From Siphonodentalium dalli (lineage: Eukaryota; Mollusca; Scaphopoda; Gadilida; Siphonodentaliidae), in the NCBI GenBank assembly GCA_032622095.1, contig CP136066.1:65604278-65668277 (forward strand): a stretch of DNA of 64,000 bases, written 5' to 3'. Position 1 is the first letter of the stretch, and the number at the start of each line of letters is the position of its first letter. Shown piece by piece: positions 23,770 to 34,580 of this stretch. The notes beneath the pieces were generated by a model. The model saw only the letters and a list, made by a program, of their open reading frames with translations. It had not been told where the DNA came from and searched no databases. The translations under genes and the position numbers were made by a program.

Positions 23770-24560
23770 ATGAAGGTTTGCTATCCCGAAGGTCCGCTAT
23801 TCCGAAGGTTCTCTATTCCGAAGGTTTTTGTTATTTTTAGGTTAATTCTATATTTTAAAGTATTGAGACTAATTTGAGAGGGTTCATTTTCACAAAGATT
23901 CTTTATATGGAGTGTGCGCTCACATCCGAACTGATAATGCGCGCACACCGATACAGATACAGGAGGAAATAACTTAACTTAGAACATTAAATGTGAGTTT
24001 GTTTTGTTTTCGCTGGTTTTCTTGAGATTTTATGTCATTACGTGGGCCCATACCTTTGAATTCTTGGCATATACTATGAATGTTGTGGTATATATGGACC
24101 CTCCCGCATTTGGACATGACATAGGTTCAGTTGACTTAAGTGGTGTTCTGTGTGTGCTCCAATTTGGAGTTCAATATTTTAAGGGCCAAGTTTAGAATTT
24201 TATGGGTCCATACCTTTGAACTTTGGGCATATAATATGAATATTGGGGGGCATGTCTCTATTCCGAAGGTTCACTATCCCGAAGGTCCACTATTCCGAAA
24301 TTTCTCTGAATGTTCGCTATTCCGAAGGTTCACCAATCCGAAGGTTCGTTATTCCGAAGGTTCTGTGTTCCAAAGATTTTTTTTATTTTAAGGTTAATTC
24401 TATATTCTAAAGTAACGAGAGGGTTCATTATCACGAAGATTCTTTTTATGAAGGAAATGACGTAAAACATTAAATGTGATTTTGTTTTGTTTTCGAGGGT
24501 TTTCTTGAGTTTAATGTCATTACGTATGACCTTATTTCTCATTAAATATTCACGCCAAGG
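23770..24560 (+). repeat. Two clusters of a CTATTCCGAAGGTT minisatellite with duplicated flanks
   Basis: Units of about 14-15 bp, CTATTCCGAAGGTTC and variants (ATCCCGAAGGTC), cluster at 23770-23830 and 24255-24380. Sequence after each cluster is also shared: AGGTTAATTCTATATT, GAGAGGGTTCATT, AAGATTCTTT and TTTTGTTTTGTTTTCG. A third shared piece (CCATACCTTTGAA...GGCATATA) is at 24048 and 24208. The whole is an old segmental tandem duplication. Confidence 0.85.
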
Positions 24561-24984
24561 AGCCCACACAATTGATATGTTACGATGCGATTTAATGTGA
24601 TTATGTGTGACCTAATATCTCAATAATCTGAGGCAAGAGTACGCCTGCTAAAGGCGAATTATAACAGTTGGGGGTATAACGCTCAATAAATACTGGAGGC
24701 TATAACAAACTGCGCAGTAGAATATCGCTGAATGGACGAGTATGAGATGAGCCTAAATGCAATTGTGACTTTGTTTAAAGGCCCACTTAATTTTCGAGTC
24801 ATTAATTTTTTATAGTATATACGGTTTTAATAACAATTTATGCCATAAAATTTGAATAAACTACTATAATTCATCACCATTTGAAAGGCAGAATACTTCT
24901 ATCTCCTAGTTTGAAACACCTTCAAAATACCGCGTCGTATATCTAGCAATTAGCAACCAACATGTCCTCCTCGGCTTTCCATAG

Positions 24985-25560
24985 ATTTCAACGTAATTTG
25001 ATACTTATGGGTATTTGTGTCCGGGAAGTGTTTTGGACGGGTCAAATCGTGACCCCGACCTGACCTTGACCTTTAAAACTGTCAATGCAAGGTCAATTTG
25101 GGTAAAACGGACAAATTTCGGCGAAATTTGATACCTAGGGATACTTTGGTCCGAGGAGAGTTTTGAACGGGTCAAATCGTGACCTCGGCCTGACCTTGAC
25201 CTTCAACATGGCCAATCAAAGGTCAACTCGGATAAAACGGATAGATTTCTACGAAATTTGATACCTATGGGTACTTTTGTCGGGGGGGGGGGGGGTGTTT
25301 TGGACGGGTCAAATCATGACTCTGACCTTACCTTGACCTTCAAAATTGTTCATTAAAGGTCAAGTTGGGTAAAACGGACGGATTTCGACGAAATTTGATA
25401 CCTATGGGTACTTTTCTACGGGTGGGGGTGTTTTGGACTGGACAAATCATGACCCTGACCTGACCTTGACTTTCGAAATAGTCAATTGAAGGTCAAATCG
25501 CACCTTTCACCGGAAAGCAGATGGGAAACAGCCCGGGTGAAGTCGGGCCTATCAGCTTGT
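24985..25560 (-). repeat. Satellite element S1, copy 1 (four ~120-bp units)
   Basis: Units carry AATTTGATACCTATGGGTAC, GTTTTGGACGGGTCAAATC and CTGACCTTGACC, with about 120-128 bp spacing. A run of 14 G lies near 25275-25289. The right end reads GCCCGGGTGAAGTCGGGCC; in reverse complement this is the head sequence seen at 45700 and 56570. Same family as 45690-46515, opposite orientation. The tail is missing on the left. Confidence 0.88.
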
Positions 25561-26100
25561 GTAATAAAGAAGACAGTTTGATGAAAGTAATGTATGACAC
25601 GAGAAACGGGAAAACTTGAAATATGGAAGTACGCAAATTTCCCGCATAAAATTTGAAAGCTAGTTTATAGAATAATTGTATTATTATTTATATTTATGGC
25701 TAATAATAGGATCTTGGTGGCGATACCATTTCTGACTATGGTTTTCTTGTCATCTTATGTGCTGGGAATACTTCTTAATTGAAATATATAATTCATTCTA
25801 TTATCTTCGATGATTTGTGTACATGTTGAGGATGGAGTTAATAGGTGAATGCCAGTTGATTTAAAGAAATAATAATAATCTTTGAATACAGCGTGCATTG
25901 ACTGATTGGAGACAATAATAATTATGTGACAAACATGATTTATCCAACATGCATTTATGCGTTTATCTTTTGTGACTAAATTCTGGATATTGGCTCCAAG
26001 CTGGATGGTAAGTAGCATTTTTGTGTGAATTAGTAATTATGTTCTAATGCAATTGGGTCTATTGAGTTCAATGCGAATAATAATATACCTAGCTATGTAG
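25561..26100. other. No gene recognised
   Basis: AT-rich, nothing supported. Confidence 0.5.
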
Positions 26101-26102
26101 AT

Positions 26103-26169
26103 CATGCCAGCATGGGTGACGATTCTCCACTCTAAATTAGAGTGGAGAATCGTCACCCATGCTGGCATG
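26103..26169. repeat. Perfect 67-bp palindrome
   Basis: Two 33-bp arms that are exact reverse complements around a single central base (26136). The left arm begins CATGCCAGCATGGGTGACG and the centre reads CTCTAAATTAGAG. Pairing stops abruptly at both ends. No loop, so it would extrude as a cruciform or arise by template switching. Confidence 0.97.
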
Positions 26170-26175
26170 TACACG

Positions 26176-26295
26176 GTAGCCAGAGTAGAGATTTTTACTA
26201 GATATACAGAATATGTGGCTAGATCCAAATGGGGTAGCCAGAGTAGAGATTTTAAATAGTTATACAAAATATGTGGCTAGATCCCAATGAATGGA
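26176..26295 (+). repeat. ~62-bp tandem duplication
   Basis: GGTAGCCAGAGTAGAGATTT...TATACA.AATATGTGGCTAGATCC occurs twice in a row immediately after the palindrome (about 26174 and 26235). Diverged relatives occur at 26587 and 26735, followed by a shared TTTTACTC...AAATAAAG segment, pointing to an older ~450-bp duplication. Confidence 0.85.
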
Positions 26296-26899
26296 GTTTT
26301 ACTCGTGGAATGACTTAGTTTAATTTCCATCTCGAGCAATAGTGACATATAGTTGATATAAATATGGATATTTCTGGACTTTCTAAATAAAGGGTGATAA
26401 CACAACTTTGTATTAGTATAGCTAGCATAGGGTGGTACACAGTGATAGGTACCAATAGTTACAGAAAACAATAACATTATTTGCAATAGAGTGTAATAAT
26501 AATGATTTGCTCCGAATGATAGGCACTGAATAGTATCAAGCTATATAAGTTACATGTATACCATGAATCTCCATTATGGCTGTACAGTAGCCAGACAAGA
26601 GATTCTGGACAAGACCCCTATACACTATGTGACTAATTACACATGGTATGCACAGAGTGAGAGACAATGAATTGCACCAAATTGAAGTTTATATGAAGAG
26701 CATACCATTATTCTCCAATATGACTACACCATAGCCACAATAGGGATTCTGGACTAAATCTATAAACTATGTGGCTAGCTACAAATGCATTTTTACTCAT
26801 AAAGTGGCACAGTTTATTATCTATCCTATACAGTATTGACATATTTATGGAAGTTTCTGTATGTATATCTTTGTAAATAAAGAGGGACAACCCAAATTC

Positions 26900-27125
26900 A
26901 TACTAGTATAGTATAGTACACCGCAGCATAGTATTATAGTATAGTACGGTATAGTATAGTATAACATAGTATACACATGTATCACGGTGCAGTATAGTAT
27001 GATAAACATAATAAAGTACAGTATATCGTAGTATAGTATAATATACTACAGCATAGCATAATACAACATAGTATACTATAGTATAGCACTGTTCAGTATA
27101 GTACAGTATGGTATAGTATAGTATT
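26900..27125 (+). repeat. TAGTA pentanucleotide microsatellite
   Basis: Interrupted (AGTAT)n, with variants such as AGTACAGTATGG, for about 225 bp. Confidence 0.9.
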
Positions 27126-27129
27126 CTGA

Positions 27130-28965
27130 TGTATGACTACATCATTTGGGTCCTATAACATTTGCATATAATTATAACACTTACATATACATGTATAGCC
27201 TAATGTGGATTATGTGGTACTGTATAATCTTTATAAGTTCTTATAATTCTCTGTTCATGGTGGTGAATTTAGGTGAATAACATTTAGTTGATGGTCAGGT
27301 TCCGTCTTGCTATAATAGTAAGTGCACTGATTCGTTCCGCCATCACATAATCAGAGAGTCTCCTTGAATAATTTGAGGACCCCTAGAGATGATCTATTTA
27401 TTTCATACACCACTTCCATAACAATCAGGATATTTATTTGTTATGCTGACACAATATTTAAAGAAAGAGGAAATTTTGTCTGTTAATTATTTTTTTGTCT
27501 ATATATATATTTATTGTTTGTTTTCCAATTATTAAATCCAAAATGTTGTAAATATTCTACAGAGAGTTACATTTCAAGTCTAAGTTTCTAGAGGATGAAG
27601 TTTTTGCTTTTGTTTTTGTTTTTGAAGTTTAGTTTTCTTATGTAATATAATTCATACCGGATAGAATTGATCACTTTAATATATACATATAGATACACAT
27701 ACATACATGCGTATACATGCATATATATATATATATAAACATATATAGATTTAGTTTTTCAATCATAAACATTTCGGTCATCAACTTTGTATTAATAGTA
27801 ACAATTCCTGTCCGGTGTTATGGAAGCTGAAGTGAAATTTGGAAACAGTATATATATATATTTTGTTTTCATTGTGACAGAATTCATAACAAATTAGAAT
27901 TGTTGCTATATATATTTTGTGTCGTGTTTCAATCAGAACTGTTGAAGTATACTATAAATAGTAATGTTTCCTGTCCAAGTTTGTGTAAGCTGAGAATTTT
28001 GTTTCTGTTTTTGTTTTTTTTGGACAGAATTCATACCAACCGGCTGGTCTCCATTATAATCAACAAGATTATTTTATAGCCCTGAGTAACTTCAGAGCCT
28101 TTTTGGATAAAAATAAATGCCATATCTAGGGGCCCTGCAAAAGATTTCTAGATCTCAATACATGGCAATGATATGACAGGAATATAGCATGACATAGGCA
28201 CCCAGAGTATATCTATGGACTTTGTGCTGTTTCGGTGGTACTTTAGTGATATATCTTTAAGATGGATTTGTGGGTCGGAGAGGGCACCAACTTATTTACT
28301 GTGTGCTCCCACTATTATTGTACATTACCTTATTTACTACAAGTAATCATTTTCTTTATCAGGTTGTTTGATTGTTATTAAGTTGATATGGGGTAATAGT
28401 ATTTATTCAAAAGTAAGGTATTTTACATGATGAAACTTAAATTGTTATTTTAACACACACTTTGTATTCCACCATTAGTTACACTATAATACCTATATCA
28501 ACACGAAATCCAACAATATTTCCAAATATATCATAATGATATGATATAATATAATAATTAATAATATTATGATATAAATATTTTTCTTCTATCTATAACT
28601 ACATATATGAGTTAAGCTTGTACACATAGTAACTACTGCGGAAACAAAACACATGATTTGTGATCAATTACCATGAATTAAGTACACATGAATAGTTATA
28701 TTACTGTATAGGATATAGGCTATTTCTGTGGAGATTTATTTCAGTATGTGCAGATTTCAAGGAAAATATTACTCTTTATATACATATTACCTTAGTTGGA
28801 TATACATATAACCTTAGTTGGAATACTGATGTCATGTACTCGCAGGAAATGCAGAACAATTATTTAAATACAGAAAAAAACCCACATGATTTGTGAGCTA
28901 TTACTATGAATTAAGTACACATGTATAGTTATTTCATATTATAATGATAACTAAGTACACATAAT
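27130..28965. other. No gene recognised; AT-rich with short duplications
   Basis: A TA/CATA tract lies at 27680-27750. ACACATGATTTGTGA...CATGAATTAAGTACACATG occurs near 28650 and again near 28880 (the latter with ACTATGAATTAAG). ACTACATATATGAGTTAAGC occurs at 28598 and 29207. No coding frame is supported. Confidence 0.6.
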
Positions 28966-28969
28966 TAGG

Positions 28970-29112
28970 AATTTGTATATATACCCATACATATACATAC
29001 ACACATATACATATATATATACATACATATATATATACATATATATGCATATATATACACATATACACACATATACACATACATACACACATATACATAC
29101 ATATACATACAT
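28970..29112 (+). repeat. TATACA/CATATA microsatellite
   Basis: Mixed (TACATA)n, (TA)n and (ACACATAT)n over about 140 bp; the ORF across it is a repeat artefact. Confidence 0.95.
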
Positions 29113-29380
29113 TGCTATGAAATACTGTTATGCTTTATACTTTGCATATGAATTCAGATGGACAACTGTATTCTTGCAGAACTGCATATTAAACTGTTCA
29201 TCTATAACTACATATATGAGTTAAGCTTGTAAACAAAGTAACAATGTCAATATTATTTACAAAATTCATCATTCTAATGAAAAACAAATGATGGATGCAT
29301 ATTCATGAGCTCAATTTTGCCCATTTAAACAGTTTATTATTTTGTAAGTTCATGTGTACTAGTTAGTGCACACATACAAG

Positions 29381-30384
29381 TTACACATCAGATAATTTTT
29401 GTATCTGCTTGACTTTCTTTGATGTATCACTGTATTTAACATACACCTTTCCTCCAACTGACCAAGTGTCTGTTACATCTGATCTCTCTTTTGCTTTTTT
29501 CATCAAGTCAGTGTTGAGCTCAGTAAGGTCCTCCTTGATAACAATTCCTGAGCCCTTGAGAAGCCTTATGTTACTCACAGCAGCATTTTTTGTTCTTCGA
29601 GAAACAAAGTGACAGATTATGCTTCTGGAATTGTGGTTGTTTGGTAGGAATTTACCTATTCTATGTGCTATGCTGATGTCATTCTGGGTTATGTTCAATG
29701 ATAATTTATCATTCAGTAAGGCAACACATTTTTTTCACACTCATCCAATGTTTCTGTGTTGCTATCCCCTGCTATACCAAAAATCCTGATACTGTCCTTT
29801 CGTGTCTGCTGTTCCAGTTTGTTATTTCTCTCCCTTTGTACTATCAGTTATCTTTCCAGTGATTTCACCTTATCTCTGTTTTCTACATCTTTTCTCAGAC
29901 CACCCATTTGCTTCTCCAGTTCATCCATCCTCAACTCTGTATTATACACTCTACCTCTGCATTCATCTTTCACTACTTCAATTTTTTCATCAAAACCAGT
30001 TTTTAGTTTAGTGATTATTTCATTGAGGCTGTCAAGTTTAACAAGGGGTTCGATGCTTCGGTCGTGATAATCCTTCGTCACCATTGTGTCGAGTTTAGCG
30101 TTAATCTGTGCCAGAGCTACCTCTAAAGAACTCGTTTTTGTTATCTCGGTTTCTGTAACAAAGTTCAGTTTCTGTTGATTTTTTTTTATTTCTGACGTTT
30201 TTAATTTCTTTGGTGGCATGCCTTTCATTCTGTTTGATGTGGGATTCCGCGGGTCTCCGTGCATGCTGTCGTTATCCTGAATGGGGGGGGGTGCCCATGT
30301 AAGAAAATCCGATTGCATCACACTAGTCATCAATGGATTCCCAATGTTCATCCCCAAATAATGACTCACTTGGTTATTGTGCAT
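29381..30384 (-). pseudogene. LINE ORF1-like protein (coiled coil plus RRM/CTD-like domain), two lesions
   Basis: Minus strand. The first frame (30384 to 29848) has a basic patch (PPKKLKTSEIKKNQ), then a long heptad-rich coiled coil (ALAQINAKLDTMVTK, ELRMDELEKQMGGLRKDVEN) ending at a TAA. The frame continues past that stop as LIVQRERNNKLEQQTRKDSI and RIFGIAGDSNTETLDECEK. A one-base loss in a run of seven A near 29731 then shifts to the frame 29698-29381, which has SIAHRIGK, RSIICHFVSRRTKNA, KGSGIVIKEDLTELN and WSVGGKVYVKYSD. This order is characteristic of ORF1 proteins of non-LTR retrotransposons, which bind the element RNA. No ORF2 follows; microsatellite DNA does. It may be a retrogene-like fragment or the separated front of a LINE. 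Confidence 0.82.
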
Positions 30385-30410
30385 GTTAGTTAATCAACTG
30401 ACAAATATAT
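30362..30410 (+). repeat. Short dispersed repeat shared with 60259-60305
   Basis: TGACTCACTTGGTTATT...CATGTTA.TTAATCAACTGACAA occurs at both places with few differences. Here it lies at the start of the ORF1-like gene. Confidence 0.75.
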
Positions 30411-31870
30411 GTTTCGATTGTTGTCATGACGCCATTGTCCGAAATCCATTAATATGCACTAAAAGTGAAACGCTATGCAATCAAGCATCTTCATTGGAAT
30501 GTCTAGATGTGTTCCATATATTTTATGATGTGCATACGTTGATGCACAGTGTTGATGACCGGTGATGGAAATTGCTACAAGCATTTGTGTTCAGGATTTT
30601 GCCATTTGAACGTTCAATATTGTGTCACAAATCATTGCAAACAAGTATATGAATTCAAGTATCTAATATTCCCTTCAATTTAGTTTGTGCGCCTAAGCTG
30701 ACAGAACGTACCCAAAACATCGCTAACATTGGAGTATATGGGTCCGGCGAGAAGGGTCAATACGACATTAAATGACTAAAATATAAAAATTAGTCGCACC
30801 GATTCTGATAGACGGGTACTATATGAATTAAAATCTGCAATATTCCCATCAATTTGTCAAGCAGTTTGTGCGCCTGAGCAGTCGCATCACTTTAGGTCTT
30901 GTGGGAGATCGTCTGAGTTGATAGACATGCAAATAATTCACTGATTGGCTTGACGCACTGAGGCATTGGTAGTCACATTAATGTTTGAGACAGTTGCTCG
31001 CTCTTTTTCCATACACATGATGATCCAGGCTTTAGTTAGATCAGGACAAGTTTATTTATTTAAGTTTTACATTTTTCGAAGCTTCTTTCCGAAGGGTGTC
31101 GGTAAAGGAAATTTATCACCCCGCCGTCCCATATGGCAACATGTCATAGCTTAATATCATCTCCGCTGAGGCTCATATGAGGTCCTTAACCGTTAAAGAA
31201 GGTCTATCTCTTCCTGTAACAAGTTATATATTTATTCCTTGGTGTAAAATAATATACATGTGAATCGAAGACCACTGCCATTAAACTCTTCTATCGATTA
31301 ATATGGATTATACATGTATTTCGAATAATTTATTGCATAACATGTGCGATCGTTTATCTGATGACCAGTAGTGGTTACTTTTAACAAATACCATCAATTA
31401 TATTGTGTACGTTTGTAATAACTAAACGTTAAATAGACTCAGTATCGCTATGGAATAAAACAATACAAAAACTAAAACTGGGACATTTTACGTTTGAAAC
31501 GTAGCAATGGAAGAACTCTAATATTCTGATATCGCCTGAACGGTGTATATATGTCCACCTTGATCATCGAATTAGATAAGAAAATATTCGGAATAAAATA
31601 TATGAAGTACTGACCGTGCATCTATACCCTGACAATTCTTGAAAACTCTCCTTTTATAAACCCCAACCTTGACCCTTTGAACCCTGATGTCCTGAACGTT
31701 ATATGACTCAACCCGATTCGCCTGTATAGGAACGTTCAGCTGAGTTCACATATCGTCCTTATACCATTAAACCAGAATTGACTTAAAATGAAAATAAATG
31801 TTGAAAAATGCAGCCTTCCATTATTCGATCGATGGCATTTATTGACAATACCGTCCATATGTTACAATAC
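30411..31870. other. No gene recognised; minor local duplication
   Basis: ATATTCCC.TCAATTT...AGTTTGTGCGCCT occurs near 30667 and 30840. Otherwise nothing supported. Confidence 0.5.
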
Positions 31871-31872
31871 TT

Positions 31873-32045
31873 GTGGGGGCCCGTTTCCATGACAACCGCA
31901 CCACTTTCAGATCCGATAGTAGGTCATATCAATTAGCCTACAACCTCACCTTTCCAAAGATACCAAATTTGTCCTTAAGTACGGTGGGTATATTAAATCG
32001 AGTTTGTTGGGGTCTCTGTCGCTCACCTATAATGATGGACACAGA
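31873..32045 (+). repeat. Dispersed repeat R4, copy 2
   Basis: Reverse complement of 17415-17595 with moderate identity: CCCGTTTCCATGACAACCGC, AGCCTACAACCT, AGTACGGTGGGTATATTAAA and GCTCACCTATA. Confidence 0.65.
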
Positions 32046-32049
32046 AAAA

Positions 32050-33135
32050 AACACTTGATTTCCATAGAAAGTAATTTTTGGCTTTGTGTGCAAAATGGTG
32101 CGTGATCTCCGGGACACGATACCTTTACGAGCCTGCCACAGTGGACGTGTGGTTGTGTGGTTAATGAATATCTTATATTAAGGTATTCGTTCTCATGCAG
32201 GGAAATTATTGAATCGAATAATAGCAACCACCCCAGTGGGTGTTTATACCTAAATGCATGTGAATTATGACGTCATATAATTTTTATATAATTTTTATAT
32301 ATTTCTATATACCATGAGAGAAATTACCGTGTACGTTTATTTGTGAATTTAACACGTGACTTCCGGGTGGTGACTGCGCAGAATCCAGCAGAAACTACAG
32401 GGTGCTCCGATATAACGGAGGAATATACAGACAACAACAACAACTGATCAAATTCATTCCCAGATTCTAGAATGTACCCGACTTTCAAGTTTAGCCTATT
32501 CAGTTCTTTCTGAGGATTAATTACAGCCTTTTCATCTGATAAAAATTCATCTGATAAAAAATCATTGGTATATCATTAGCATAATAATTAATTACCCCCC
32601 GTCAAGCGACCGTCCTGTCAGTGTCATCCGGCTTACGGCAGTTACTTGATCGGAAATTACTTCCGTATATCCCATAGACCGATAAGGCCTTCACCTTCGC
32701 TTCATGGCAAACAATTTTCACAAATGTACGAGTGTACGTAGATTAATTAATCGCTTGATTTCGTGACAATCGACAGTTACTGCGTTAGGCTTCACTGTAA
32801 ACTGTTACAGACAACAATGATCAAGATTCCAGAATCATTCAATCAACCAAAAAGTTCGAAGTTCAAAGAAAGATAAAAAAAATGAAAGAACGAATTCTGT
32901 GTTACGTGTATTGTAAATTGTGATACTAAAATTGTAGTATGTTTCCTAGTTACCATCTTCACTGAACTTCAACTTAAGTTCAAGGAATTGATATCTGATG
33001 AGGATTCTTGTGGAGTTGTGAACACAACAGCACAATGCGTGCTCCTGGAGGTATTTTTCTCCAAATCCAAGATTTTTTTAAAGGTAGGTCTGTTTGCTTT
33101 AAATTAAAAATTAAATTTTGATTATTATTTCATTT
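32050..33135. other. No gene recognised
   Basis: No supported coding exon, RNA or repeat. Confidence 0.5.
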
Positions 33136-33139
33136 AATC

Positions 33140-33880
33140 ATTTTTGACCATTTGACAATTTGTCGTGGTCATTCGTTGGTCATCAGTGTCACAGTCAGTG
33201 TGTTTGTCGTCATTCGTGTTTGGTTGTCGTCTGTCGTTTTTCGTCCTTGGTAGTTTGTCGTCGTGTTTATTGTTGGTCGTTTGTTTTCATCCTTTGTTCA
33301 TTTGTGATCAGTCGTGGTTTTTGTGGCAAGTACACCGCAGCCCAAATGTAGTTAGCCAGTGGAGCCGCGGTGTACAATGTAGTGCATTTCGGCCGCAGTG
33401 GCAATGCTAACTGCACCGTGGTCAACTGGAAACTTGTTTTGTCCAGCAGGGTACATTATATCCCGTAGATTTGGACTAGGATTACCTAAGCACAAACCAG
33501 GCGAAAACAAAATACATGTACTGTAGGTTACACATAATTTTAAAACCTGCAGGCCTGGGTCGATGTGTTTGTCATCAAGACATTTTTCGTCATCGATCAT
33601 TCGACATCGTGTTCATCTTTGGCTGTTTGTTTTTCGTCATCAGTAATTTTTCGTCATCGATTGTTCGACATCGTGTTAGTCGTTGGCCATTTGTTTTTCA
33701 TCATCAGTCATTTTTTGTCATCAGTCGGTATTTTTCTTCGTTGTTGTTTGTTGCCATCGTCATCCTGGCCATTTATCTGTCATTTGCCACCATTCGTCAG
33801 CCGGTGTGTTTTTTCGTTAGTTGTTTTTCATCATCGGTCATTTGTTCATCGGTTGTTTTTCGGAAATTCTGTCTGTGTGT
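33140..33880 (+). repeat. TTCGTCATCG-rich degenerate minisatellite with an R2 piece in the middle
   Basis: Runs of TTTTTCGTCATCG, CATTCGACATCGTGTT and GTCATCAGTC variants fill 33150-33310 and 33560-33850. Between them, 33325-33450 is an R2 repeat piece (GTACACCGCAGCC, TTCGGCCGCAGTGGCAATGC, TTGTTTTGTCCAGCAGGGTA). Confidence 0.8.
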
Positions 33881-33884
33881 GGGA

Positions 33885-34245
33885 CCACTTAACTGCGGTG
33901 CGGTTAGCATTGCCACCGCAGCTGAAATGCAACTACACCGCGGCGCCACCGGCTAACAGTTGGTTCGTGATGTAATTGCCATTCGGCATGGTGTATTTGC
34001 CACGGTGTACTTTCATCAAACTGAAAAAAGACAATACAAACCAGAAATCTAACCACGGTGTACATGCCATTCGACCGTGAGGGTAATTGCCTTTCGGCCG
34101 CAGTGAACTTGCCGTTTGGCCGCAATGTACTTGCCGTTCGGCTGCGGTGCTCAACTGCAGTTACAAACTCTGACACCGCAGCCGAACAGCAAATACACTG
34201 CGGTGCCAATGGATACTTGTTTTGTCCAGCGGGGTACATGTATTG
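33885..34245 (+). repeat. Dispersed repeat R2, third copy
   Basis: GTGCGGTTAGCATTGCCACC, TTGCCATTCGGC, TGCCACGGTGTAC, AAACTGAAAAAAGACAATAC, GGCCGCAGTGAACTTGCCG and TTGTTTTGTCCAGCGGGGTA follow the order of the 13.5-kb copy. The end TTGTCCAGC.GGGTACAT repeats the end at 33435, suggesting a duplicated module. Confidence 0.82.
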
Positions 34246-34247
34246 TA

Positions 34248-34580
34248 TGTCTACTTTGATCCCGGAAATGGGCGGGTCCAATTTCATGAGTGACCATGTC
34301 CTTGACCATGAACTCGCTCATATACATGTAGGTACATAGAACTTCTGTCTCTGTGTGTTATAGACTTGAAAACTGCACGACTTATCGGACTAAAATTTGG
34401 TATTAATGTACCAAAGGCCTACTTTGATCCCGGGAACTATATGGGTGGGTCCAATTTCATATGCGACTGTGTCCTTGACTGCGACCTCGATATATACTCA
34501 TACATTGTACATGTATACCGGTTGGCAACGTTGTTCCCTAAAGAGCCCGGATGAAGTCAGGCACATCAGCTAAGTGTACC
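34248..34580 (-). repeat. Satellite element S2, copy 1 (inverse of 56560-57120)
   Basis: Two units carry GCCTACTTTGATCCCGG..., GGGTCCAATTTCAT and GTCCTTGAC; the right end is AGAGCCCGGATGAAGTCAGG. In reverse complement these are the unit and head of the element at 56560-57120 (TCCGGGCT head, AAATTGGACCC, GGATCAAAGTAGGCC). The tail was not found. Confidence 0.82.

Noticed and set aside
28973-29224. Plus-strand ORF rich in Tyr, Ile, Thr and His
   Set aside because: It is a translation of a TATACA microsatellite.
17355-32058. Two related small proteins at 17.4 kb and 31.9 kb
   Set aside because: Their similarity is explained by the R4 DNA repeat; no conserved start, domain or splice signals support coding.
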